From: an uncultured Lachnospiraceae bacterium
Lineage (GTDB): Bacteria > Bacillota > Clostridia > Lachnospirales > Lachnospiraceae
DNA: 12,340 nucleotides
NCBI GenBank assembly: GCA_910587105.1
Contig: CAJUMB010000078.1
Coordinates: forward strand, 1 to 12,340
Direction of reading: 5' to 3'
Shown: positions 5,884 through 12,340 of the stretch, one piece after another
How positions within the stretch are numbered: position 1 is the first letter of the stretch
Layout: the number at the start of each line of letters is the position of its first letter
Translations under genes and position numbers: made by a program
The notes under the pieces: generated by a model
The model's input: the letters and a program-made list of their open reading frames with translations, nothing else
Told to the model about the DNA's origin: nothing
The model's database searches: none

Positions 5884-8151
5884 ATGAGAAATAAAGTTAA
5901 AAGAGCGGTCTGCCGTGTATTGGCTGCGGTTTTGGCACTGGGGGTGTTTACCGGGTGCGGTATGGATGCCGGCGGGACGCAACAGGAGCAGGCACAGGAA
6001 AAGGAATCGGACGGAGCAAAGGGGAGATACCTGGAGTCTGATGTGGATTTTCCGGAAAATACGGACCGGGTATACGATATGGTGAAGCTGGAAGATGGGA
6101 CTATTCGTATTGCCGCAGAGGATTCTAATGGACAAAAAGCCGTCTGGAATCTTCAGGAGGATGGGAGTACCTGGGAAAAAGGGTATGACCTTCCAGCGGA
6201 GGAGATCTCCAGGATGGCCCTGTCGCCGGCAGGAGGCGCTTTTGTGGTATACACAGAGATAAGTGAACCTGGCGGGATGGAAGAAGAGAGGTATTATGAG
6301 CTGGATGCCTCCGGTGTTACGCGGGAAGTGCCGGTGCAGTCAGAGGAATACGTTTATTTTATGCGGTATATCCAGGAGGGGGAACTTTTGATGAAACAGC
6401 AGAATCGGCTCATTGGTTCCATTCAGATGGATACCGGGGAAATCACGGAGAAATTTTCCGGGACAGAGGACGTGAGTTTCTTCGGAACCGCAGGCAATAC
6501 GGTTTATATGGTGAGTAATGAGGGGGAAATCTTTCCCTATGATGGAAAGACAGGAGAGGCTTTGGCAAAGGATGAAGGTCTGTCAGAAGCTGTCAGCCAG
6601 AGCGGCGCCCATACCGATGTAAGAAGCCTGGAGTGCATGCCTTTGGTTTTTGCCGGAGGGACCGGGGAGGATGAGGTTTTCTTCTGCAGCGATAAGGGCC
6701 TTTACCGATATATGAAAAATGGCAGTATAGCGGAGCTGGTAGTGGACGGCACCCTGACATCTATCGGGAATCCCAGCACAGGGCTGATCAGTCTGGCTGC
6801 TGCTGATAACAATGAGTTTTATCTATTGACGGTGGAGGCAGACAGCGATTACCAGTTTCATCTGTTTCGCTATGTGTATTCCAAGGATGCGGCGGCGGTG
6901 CCGGAATCAAGGCTCAGAGTCTGGTCACTCCATGAGAATACAGAACTCCAGCAGAATATTTCCCAGTATCAGAAGCAGAATCAAGAAGCTTATGTGAGTC
7001 TGGAAGTGGGCGTAACAGAAGATAACGGGGTGACAGACTCGGATGCTCTGAAAAACCTCAGCACAGAGATTATGGCGGGAAAAGGTCCTGACCTGCTGGT
7101 GCTGGATGGCCTGCCTGTGGATGCTTACATGGAAAAGGGAATGCTGGAAGATGTGACAGATACAGCTAATCAGGCACAGGGGCTGTTCTCCAATCTGATG
7201 CACGGTGTGGAGCAGGATGGGAAAATCTATGGGATTCCCCTTCGGTTTGGCATGCCCTTGGTGGCAGGAGGCAGAGAAGTGCTGGAGAACATTCAGGACC
7301 TGCAGTCATTTGCAGATGCGGTGGAAGAGCTGAAAGGGAGGAAAGAACCCCAGAGGTCTGTATACAATTCCTTTTATAACGGAACTTACCTGGCGGCCCA
7401 AATTTATGACTCTTGTTCTCCAGTCTGGCTGAATGAAGATGGGACTTTGGCAGAGGATCTGCTGGAGGAATTTTATACTCAGCTGAACAGAATCTATGAT
7501 ACAGATAATTGTGCGGAAGATTACGCTGAATTTTACAACGGCATCAGCGAGCGGGGAGTATACAGCGATTTTGTAAGTTCTGTGGGTGGAGGAATTATGG
7601 AGCTGTACAATGATAGGACTATGCTGAATTTTGGGGATATTCTGTCCGTGACGGATCTGGCTATGATTCATACAACTATAGTGGAAAAAGAGGGGATCTC
7701 GTACAAACCTCTGGCAGGCCAGAGTGCCCGGGTGTATGTACCCAAATTCATCATGGGAATCAACAGCCAGAGCGGAGCGAAAGAGGCGGCGAAAGAATTT
7801 CTGGCGTTTCTTTTGACAGAAGAAGCGCAGAAGGCTTCTATGGGGATGGGACTTCCTGTTCATGAAAAGGCTCTGGAGTCTATGGCAGAAGGCGTGGAGG
7901 AGTCTATATTTGGCACCAGCATGTCAAATGATCCAGACAGCTATATGGAGATGCATGTGAAAAAACTGGATCTCAAGACTATAGAGGAATTCACTGGGTA
8001 TATAAAAGAAGCGGATACACCGGCAGTGACCAATGAGATTTTGAGAAATGCAGTTTTGGAGCAGGCGGATGACTGCGTGCAGGGAAATCTGACCCCGGCG
8101 GAAGCAGTGAAGCAGGTGTCAGAGAAGATTCGTCTCTATCTGGCTGAATAA
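5884..8151 (+). CDS. Large lipoprotein: propeller-like N-terminal region fused to an ABC solute-binding domain
   Basis: Predicted extracellular substrate-binding lipoprotein of a CUT1-type ABC importer; 755 aa. Seen: a basic N-terminus, a hydrophobic stretch and a lipobox ending FTGC with Cys25 as the lipidated residue, then a polar linker to about residue 45. Residues 50-335 are rich in short beta-strand repeats (for example DMVKLEDGTIRIAAED, NTVYMVSNEGEIFPYD, DEVFFCSDKGLYRYM) and look like a beta-propeller. Residues 343-755 match an SBP family 1 domain: a strand (LRVWSLHE), a helix, and the typical segment LSTEIMAGKGPDLLVLDG at 392-409, later GKIYGIPLRFGMP and KEAAKEFLAFLLTEEAQKA. Ordinary solute-binding proteins of this class are about 400-450 aa, so the extra N-terminal domain is the odd feature. 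The ATG is fixed by AAGGAGGT 7 nt upstream. First gene of the operon, next to two matching permeases. The substrate is unknown; a sugar is the default guess from family only. Confidence 0.8.
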   Translation: MRNKVKRAVCRVLAAVLALGVFTGCGMDAGGTQQEQAQEKESDGAKGRYLESDVDFPENTDRVYDMVKLEDGTIRIAAEDSNGQKAVWNLQEDGSTWEKGYDLPAEEISRMALSPAGGAFVVYTEISEPGGMEEERYYELDASGVTREVPVQSEEYVYFMRYIQEGELLMKQQNRLIGSIQMDTGEITEKFSGTEDVSFFGTAGNTVYMVSNEGEIFPYDGKTGEALAKDEGLSEAVSQSGAHTDVRSLECMPLVFAGGTGEDEVFFCSDKGLYRYMKNGSIAELVVDGTLTSIGNPSTGLISLAAADNNEFYLLTVEADSDYQFHLFRYVYSKDAAAVPESRLRVWSLHENTELQQNISQYQKQNQEAYVSLEVGVTEDNGVTDSDALKNLSTEIMAGKGPDLLVLDGLPVDAYMEKGMLEDVTDTANQAQGLFSNLMHGVEQDGKIYGIPLRFGMPLVAGGREVLENIQDLQSFADAVEELKGRKEPQRSVYNSFYNGTYLAAQIYDSCSPVWLNEDGTLAEDLLEEFYTQLNRIYDTDNCAEDYAEFYNGISERGVYSDFVSSVGGGIMELYNDRTMLNFGDILSVTDLAMIHTTIVEKEGISYKPLAGQSARVYVPKFIMGINSQSGAKEAAKEFLAFLLTEEAQKASMGMGLPVHEKALESMAEGVEESIFGTSMSNDPDSYMEMHVKKLDLKTIEEFTGYIKEADTPAVTNEILRNAVLEQADDCVQGNLTPAEAVKQVSEKIRLYLAE

Positions 8152-8170
8152 AGTGCTGGACGGTGATTGA

Positions 8171-8175
8171 GGAGG
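8171..8175 (+). promoter_or_regulatory. Ribosome binding site deciding a TTG start
   Basis: GGAGG (within TTGAGGAGG, 8167-8175) lies 8 nt before TTG 8184. A GTG at 8163 in the same frame sits upstream of this site and has no Shine-Dalgarno of its own, so the first permease most probably begins at the TTG. Confidence 0.7.
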
Positions 8176-8183
8176 CGGACGAT

Positions 8184-9017
8184 TTGAAAAAGAAATACCG
8201 GGGCTGCGGATTTGCCTTTGTTCTTCCCAGTCTTCTCGGCGTTTTGGTTTTTATAGCAATTCCCTTTTTTGATGTGGTGCGCCGTTCTTTTATGGAAGCG
8301 GCCAGCGGTGTCTGGGCAGGGTTTGGCAATTACCGGATGATTTTTTCCAATACAGCGTTTCAGACGGCAGCGGGAAATACCCTGCGTTTTGAGGCGGTCT
8401 GTATCCCGTTGCTGCTGGCACTTTCCCTGGCTGCCGCATTGGCGCTTTACGGTCTGGAGCGCCATGTGAAGCTGCTGAAAAGCTGCTTTTTGTTTCCTAT
8501 GGCAGTCCCGGCAGCGTCGGTTGTCCTTTTGTGGAAAGTGCTGTTTCATGAACAGGGACTGCTGGGCGGGCTGATGCATCTGCTTCATCTGCCGGGGGCG
8601 GACTGGATGAATACTCCCTGGGCGTTTTGGATTCTGGTTTTCAGTTATATATGGAAAAATCTGGGATATGATATGGTGCTGTGGCTGGCGGGGCTGTCTG
8701 GGATACCCATAAGCCTGTATGAAGCGGCACAGGCAGACGGGGCAGGCAGGTGGCAGTGCTTCCGGTATGTTACCCTGCCCAACCTGCTGCCCTCCCTGTT
8801 CACCATCTCTGTGCTGTCTGTTTTGAATTCCTTTAAGGTATTCCGGGAAGCCTACCTGGCGGCGGGGGATTATCCCCATGAGAGCATGTATCTGCTCCAG
8901 CACCTTTTTAATAACTGGTACCGGGATTTGTCCATGGATAAAATGGCTGCAGGGGCGGTGGTGCAGGCAGGGGTGATTTTTATGATGGTACTGCTTCTGA
9001 AACGTGCATGGGATTGA
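8184..9017 (+). CDS. CUT1-type ABC transporter permease, MalF/UgpA-like
   Basis: Membrane-spanning subunit of an ABC importer; 277 aa from the TTG start, with about six hydrophobic segments. The first (FAFVLPSLLGVLVFIAIPF) begins about 8 residues in, as usual for this family. The EAA loop that docks the ATPase is clear at residues 180-203: EAAQADGAGRWQCF followed by TLP. The C-terminal part (YLLQHLFNNWYRDL ... MAAGAVVQAGVIF) is typical of MalF-side permeases in Firmicutes. The TTG start, preceded by GGAGG, is preferred to the GTG at 8163, which would add seven acidic residues upstream. It follows the lipoprotein gene after 32 bp and precedes the second permease by 29 bp, so it should form the transmembrane heterodimer with that protein. 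No ATPase gene accompanies it in the window. Confidence 0.88.
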   Translation: MKKKYRGCGFAFVLPSLLGVLVFIAIPFFDVVRRSFMEAASGVWAGFGNYRMIFSNTAFQTAAGNTLRFEAVCIPLLLALSLAAALALYGLERHVKLLKSCFLFPMAVPAASVVLLWKVLFHEQGLLGGLMHLLHLPGADWMNTPWAFWILVFSYIWKNLGYDMVLWLAGLSGIPISLYEAAQADGAGRWQCFRYVTLPNLLPSLFTISVLSVLNSFKVFREAYLAAGDYPHESMYLLQHLFNNWYRDLSMDKMAAGAVVQAGVIFMMVLLLKRAWD

Positions 9018-9046
9018 ACACAACGTGGCTTAGTGAGGGTTGAACT

Positions 9047-9886
9047 GTGTGGAAAAAATTGAAAATGATTCCCCTGGCGGTATTGGTGTTTGTCTGCGTC
9101 TATCCCCTTTGTTTCCTGGCGGCAGGGTCTCTGATGGGAAAAGGGGAGATTCAGGAATGCCTTCTTGCGGTGATGGGAGATGCAGGCGGATATGCCCATT
9201 TTCCCTGGATGCCCAGGTATCCAACCTGTCAGTCTTACGTGGAGATCCTGCTGGACTCTCCGGAGTTTTTTGTCATGTTCTGGAATTCTGTAGAATTGAC
9301 GGCTGGGGTTCTGGCAGGGCAGTTTCTGTTCGGGATTCTGGCAGCATGGGGGTTTGCCAAGGGTACCTTTCCTTTTCGGAAAATATTGTTTACTTTTTAT
9401 ATTCTGCTGATGATGATGCCTTTCCAGGTGTTTATGTTATCGGATTATCTGCTCTTAGATGGGCTTCATATGCTGGATACACACAGGGGGATTGTGCTGT
9501 TGTGTGTCTTCTCCCCGTTCCCGGTTTTTATTATGTATCGGTTTTTTGACCAGGTGCCGCAGGCTCTTGTGGAGGCGGCCAGACTGGACGGGGCGTCCCA
9601 GTGGCAGGTGTTCTGGCATATCGGGCTGCCGGGAGGCTCCTCGGGGATTCTTTCCGCTCTGGTTCTAAGTTTTTTGGAATATTGGAGTCTGCTGGAACAG
9701 CCCATGACGTTTCTGAAAAGCAAAAAACTGTGGCCCCTGTCCCTGTATCTTCCCAATATTGGCCTTGAGGATGCCCAGGCAGCTTTTGCCGCTTCGGTGA
9801 TTGCACTGATTCCGGCAGTTCTTGTATTTTTGGCCGGGCAGGATTATCTGGAAAAAGGAATCATGGCGGCTGCAGTAAAGGAGTAG
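9047..9886 (+). CDS. CUT1-type ABC transporter permease, MalG/UgpE-like
   Basis: Second transmembrane subunit; 279 aa. Seen: an N-terminal membrane segment, an extracellular stretch with PRYPTCQSYVEILLDSPEFF as in MalG-type permeases, a conserved FWNSVELT segment, about six hydrophobic helices, and an EAA loop at 176-195 (VEAARLDGASQWQVF then GLP). The end, EKGIMAAAVKE, corresponds to the usual MalG-type tail (GL..GAVKG in relatives). The start is GTG at 9047 with GAGGGT (9035-9040) 6 nt upstream. The next in-frame ATG, at 9065, would cut into the first helix region. The stop codon is 2 bp from the next gene, so translation is probably coupled. Partner of the preceding permease; substrate unknown. 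Confidence 0.88.
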   Translation: MWKKLKMIPLAVLVFVCVYPLCFLAAGSLMGKGEIQECLLAVMGDAGGYAHFPWMPRYPTCQSYVEILLDSPEFFVMFWNSVELTAGVLAGQFLFGILAAWGFAKGTFPFRKILFTFYILLMMMPFQVFMLSDYLLLDGLHMLDTHRGIVLLCVFSPFPVFIMYRFFDQVPQALVEAARLDGASQWQVFWHIGLPGGSSGILSALVLSFLEYWSLLEQPMTFLKSKKLWPLSLYLPNIGLEDAQAAFAASVIALIPAVLVFLAGQDYLEKGIMAAAVKE

Positions 9887-9888
9887 TC

Positions 9889-11247
9889 ATGGGAAAAGAA
9901 AAAATGCTAAAATTGCTGGGGAAATTCCTTGCGTTTATGCTGGCCTGTACCATCTTGTCCAGGTCATCCGCCTCTATGACCACGGCAGTGGTGCAGACGG
10001 CTTCGCCTCAGAGGACAGCACTGTCTCACACAGTGTCTGCAACAGGCAAAGTGGCAGAGAACCGGGTACAGGCAGTGCAGGTGGAGGCCGGGCACAAGAT
10101 TTCCCGTATATCAGTCCAGGAGGGGGACAGGGTAGAACCTGGCGATGTTCTGCTGCAGCTGGATGTGAGAGCACTGGACCATAAGATTTCTTCGGCCAGA
10201 CGTGAAATAGAGAAGATAAAATGGGAGATTGAAGACCTGGAATCGGCCCGGAGAATCCAGGAGGAAAAGAAAGAACTGCTGTTGGCGCGGGCACAGGAAG
10301 ATTATGCGGCAGCGGCGGAAAAAGGCGATCAGGATGCTGCCCGGGCGGCGGATGAATTGAATGAGGCCATCCACAGGCTTAACCAATACTATGCAGATCT
10401 GAACAGCCGGCAGGAAATCCAGGGGGAAAGCGGCGGGATTGAAGAACAGGAACAGGGTCTGGCCGAGGCAGTAAAGACAGCCCAGGCGGCTTATGACGAT
10501 GCCCTTTCAGCCCGGCAGGAGGGGCTTTTGAACGCCCAGAGAGCATGGGAAGACGCTCTGGCTGAGGAACCGGCTGACAGTACGGACAGAATGAGGGAAG
10601 CTGACATGAAAGAAAAGGAGATACAGCTTAGAAAACTGGAAAAACTCCGGAAAAAGGAGGGGAAAATTGTGTCCCCCATAAAGGGAACTGTGACAAAGTT
10701 AAAAGCAGCGCCGGGAGAGTCGACCACGGAAGCCGCTCCGGTTCTGCTGGCTGATTTGTCTTCTGGGTGCAGGCTGATTGTCCAGGTGGGCAAAGAGGAG
10801 GAAAAATATCTGGAAAAAGACATGCCGGTGACAGTGTCCAGCGAGCTGAAGAAAAAGAAAGAAGAGAATCTGAAGATTCATTCCATTGAAGTCAGTGCTG
10901 AGGACCCGTCGCTTCTGGAAATATGTGTATATCTTCCGGCAGACCTGTTGGAAATCGGTGACAGCGCTGAGATGACAGCAGAAAAGAAATCGAAAACTTA
11001 CAGCACCTGTATACCTCTTCAAGCACTCCATGAAGCCAATGGTATGAACTTTGTCTATGTGCTGGGGGAGAAAGAGACGGTTTTGGGAAAACAGCTGACG
11101 GCCATGAAGCTCAGTGTGACCGTTCAGGAGCAGAATGAACAGTATGCGGCCTTAGCAGACGGGAGTCTGGCTGTGGACGAAAAAGTGATTCAGGATTCCA
11201 GCAAAGCAATCGACGAGGGCAGTCCGGTGCGGCTGGAAGGGTCATGA
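9889..11247 (+). CDS. MacA/HlyD-like periplasmic-adaptor-type protein (membrane fusion protein)
   Basis: A 452-aa protein of the membrane fusion/adaptor family, which links a membrane transporter to extracytoplasmic partners. Seen: an N-terminal hydrophobic anchor at about 10-24; a first half lipoyl motif at 62-92 (VQVEAGHKISRISVQEGD, then VEPGDVLLQLD); a long Ala/Glu/Lys/Gln-rich coiled-coil hairpin at about 96-256; the second half lipoyl motif at 258-290 (GKIVSPIKGTVTKL, then GE.....PVLLADL); and beta-barrel and membrane-proximal regions to the end. Start ATG has AAAGGAG 5 nt upstream. It follows permease 2 after 2 bp and overlaps the next gene by 4 bp. In Gram-positives such adaptors normally sit beside an ABC ATPase and a MacB-like permease; here they follow a sugar-importer gene set. 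The substrate and direction of transport are unknown. Confidence 0.82.
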   Translation: MGKEKMLKLLGKFLAFMLACTILSRSSASMTTAVVQTASPQRTALSHTVSATGKVAENRVQAVQVEAGHKISRISVQEGDRVEPGDVLLQLDVRALDHKISSARREIEKIKWEIEDLESARRIQEEKKELLLARAQEDYAAAAEKGDQDAARAADELNEAIHRLNQYYADLNSRQEIQGESGGIEEQEQGLAEAVKTAQAAYDDALSARQEGLLNAQRAWEDALAEEPADSTDRMREADMKEKEIQLRKLEKLRKKEGKIVSPIKGTVTKLKAAPGESTTEAAPVLLADLSSGCRLIVQVGKEEEKYLEKDMPVTVSSELKKKKEENLKIHSIEVSAEDPSLLEICVYLPADLLEIGDSAEMTAEKKSKTYSTCIPLQALHEANGMNFVYVLGEKETVLGKQLTAMKLSVTVQEQNEQYAALADGSLAVDEKVIQDSSKAIDEGSPVRLEGS

Positions 11248-12230
11248 GGGGGCTGAAATGCCAAAAGCGCAGGCTTGGCTGCCTGGCCATGACACTGGCA
11301 GGATTTATTTTTTATGCTCTTGGCGTTTTCTATTATTCTTTACTGAAAGAAGCCCCAGCTGTATGGCACATTGTCTGCGGAGAGAACAGCCGCCAGACAG
11401 AGGAAGATTATGAGCGGGCAATAGAAACCTGGGAAAAAGACAGGCAGGAAAAAGATTTCCCTTTAGCCTGCGCTTTCTGGAAAAAAGAGGAGGGACAGAC
11501 GGCAGAAAATATATCGCTGAACCGCACTTGCGATGTGACAGTGTGGAAAGTACGGGGCAGTCTGGAAGTTCTCGTCCAATCCTCTGCCGTTCTTAATGAA
11601 GATGATTGGCAGGGGTGCTATCTGGCAGAAGACACAGCCTGGGAGCTTTTTGGCAGTACAAAGGCGGCCGGAAACGAAATTGTCTGCGGACAGAGGCGGC
11701 TCACGGTCCGGGGGGTATTAAAAGATGAGACTTCCCTGCTGATAATGCGGCCGGAAACAAAAGAGACAACTGACCGCATCGCACTGGGAACGACATTGGC
11801 AGCCCACGTGAAAGGTTTTTTGATGAGTTATGGTCTGAGGGGAAAAACAATGAGCTCTGGATTTCTTGCTGAAATTGCACAGTGGTTCCTTCTTTTGTAT
11901 CCCGGGGTGCTGGCAGCTGGATTTTTGAAAAGCTTAAAAAATGATTATCCAGTGTGGGCGGCGGGAAAGATTCTGTGGTGGATCATGCTGGCGGCAATGG
12001 CATACCTTTTGTTCAGAAATATCAAAATTCCCGAGACCATGATTCCCGGCAGATGGTCAGATTTTCAGTTCTGGAAAGACTGGTGGAAATCCTTTCAGGA
12101 GCAGATTGTCTGTTTTGTGCAGACGGATAAGACGACAAGAGAACTGCGGCAGGCAGGGATCTTTGTAAAAAGTGCTGTCTGTTCGGCAATGCCGCTTTTT
12201 ATGACTGCTTTGAAAAAAGAGGTTTGTTGA
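11244..12230 (+). CDS. Membrane protein with MacB/FtsX-like extracellular core motif, no ATPase domain
   Basis: A 328-aa membrane protein not matched to a named family. Seen: one membrane segment at about 14-34, a soluble part from 35 to about 205, two strong hydrophobic segments at about 209-228 and 240-257, an amphipathic Trp-rich region (IPETMIPGRWSDFQFWKDWW), and a weaker hydrophobic stretch near 305-322. Residues 113-160 contain GCYLAEDTAWELFGSTKAAGNEIVCG then LTVRGVL. This resembles the LFG....G..i...g..f.v.GV signature of the MacB periplasmic core domain, recognised by eye only. A full MacB-type permease has four membrane helices around that domain with a conserved FtsX core; this one appears shortened. 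ATGA overlap (11244-11247) with the adaptor gene implies coupled translation, and GGAAGG lies just upstream. The likely role is as membrane partner of the adaptor. Confidence 0.6.
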   Translation: MRGLKCQKRRLGCLAMTLAGFIFYALGVFYYSLLKEAPAVWHIVCGENSRQTEEDYERAIETWEKDRQEKDFPLACAFWKKEEGQTAENISLNRTCDVTVWKVRGSLEVLVQSSAVLNEDDWQGCYLAEDTAWELFGSTKAAGNEIVCGQRRLTVRGVLKDETSLLIMRPETKETTDRIALGTTLAAHVKGFLMSYGLRGKTMSSGFLAEIAQWFLLLYPGVLAAGFLKSLKNDYPVWAAGKILWWIMLAAMAYLLFRNIKIPETMIPGRWSDFQFWKDWWKSFQEQIVCFVQTDKTTRELRQAGIFVKSAVCSAMPLFMTALKKEVC

Positions 12231-12269
12231 TGAGTAATCCTCCGTCTGCAGTGCGGGGGATTACTCATC
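12229..12269 (+). terminator. Strong hairpin after the operon, possible terminator without U-tract
   Basis: GATGAGTAATCC (12229-12240) pairs perfectly with 12258-12269, and four more pairs including one G-U extend it to a 16-bp stem with a 9-nt loop. The left arm uses the last two bases of the preceding stop codon. The stem is followed by CTAAGATATG rather than a run of Ts, so it is not a classical intrinsic terminator. It may instead protect the 3' end of the transcript, terminate weakly, or attenuate read-through. Confidence 0.55.
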
Positions 12270-12340
12270 CTAAGATATGTATTTTGCGGTAGTGTAAAAT
12301 AATTTGTGTCTTTGGTAAAAAATGGCTCCTTTTTGGTAAG
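12270..12340. other. Non-coding tail at the window edge
   Basis: AT-rich sequence with no coding region. TTTGGTAA occurs twice (12311-12318 and 12332-12339), 21 bp apart. TAAAAT at 12295-12300, preceded by TG in GTGTAAAAT, could be a -10 box for a gene beyond the edge, but no -35 box is evident. No firm assignment can be made. Confidence 0.3.

Noticed and set aside
8163..8183. GTG 8163 as start of the first permease.
   Set aside because: It lies upstream of the only good Shine-Dalgarno and adds acidic residues not expected before the first membrane helix.
8136..9023. 295-codon open frame on the minus strand across the first permease.
   Set aside because: Its Gln/His/Lys/Pro-rich product shows no domain, and the opposite strand encodes a clear permease with an EAA loop. 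It is a shadow frame.
1..12340. Insertion sequences, integrases, CRISPR arrays or rRNA genes.
   Set aside because: No transposase or integrase motifs, regularly spaced identical repeats or rRNA sequence were seen on either strand.

Overview
The window looks like chromosome from a Gram-positive Firmicute of the Clostridia, probably Lachnospiraceae (Blautia/Ruminococcus/Clostridium-like). This is inferred from strong AGGAGG-type ribosome binding sites, UTG/GUG starts, a lipobox lipoprotein, a CUT1-type sugar transporter layout and the character of LeuRS and RqcH. No 16S gene or other firm taxonomic marker is present.

Layout. (1) 1-1390: a stand-alone, comparatively AT-rich gene for a PAPS-type sulfotransferase (148-1260, +), ended by a strong hairpin (1290-1332) that also serves the convergent leuS. 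(2) 1392-5694, minus strand: rqcH (3949-5694), the NFACT-family factor of ribosome quality control, followed by leuS (1392-3815). leuS has its own consensus promoter, whose -35 box overlaps the rqcH stop codon, and a leader of about 100 nt with a perfect hairpin. (3) 5695-5883: a divergent intergenic region with an extended -10 promoter for rqcH, a 14-bp perfect palindrome, and four 11-bp-phased TTAGAG-type repeats. The repeats end exactly 10 bp before an extended -10 facing the other way. (4) 5884-12230, plus strand: a tightly packed five-gene operon. It encodes a large lipoprotein (propeller-like N-terminal part plus solute-binding domain), two CUT1/MalFG-type permeases, a MacA/HlyD-like adaptor with a long coiled coil, and a small membrane protein with a MacB/FtsX-like extracellular core motif but no ATPase. 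(5) 12229-12340: a 16-bp hairpin overlapping the last stop codon, then a short non-coding tail.

How the genes may work together. The first three operon genes look like an ordinary ABC importer without its ATPase; Firmicutes often supply a shared MsmX-type ATPase in trans. The last two genes are relatives of the adaptor and permease of MacAB-type efflux or envelope-stress transporters. Spacings of 32, 29 and 2 bp and a final 4-bp overlap argue for a single transcript. The phased repeats resemble a binding site for an OmpR/PhoB-family response regulator that would activate the operon. This importer-plus-adaptor hybrid of unknown substrate is the most interesting part of the window. rqcH and leuS are conserved translation genes.
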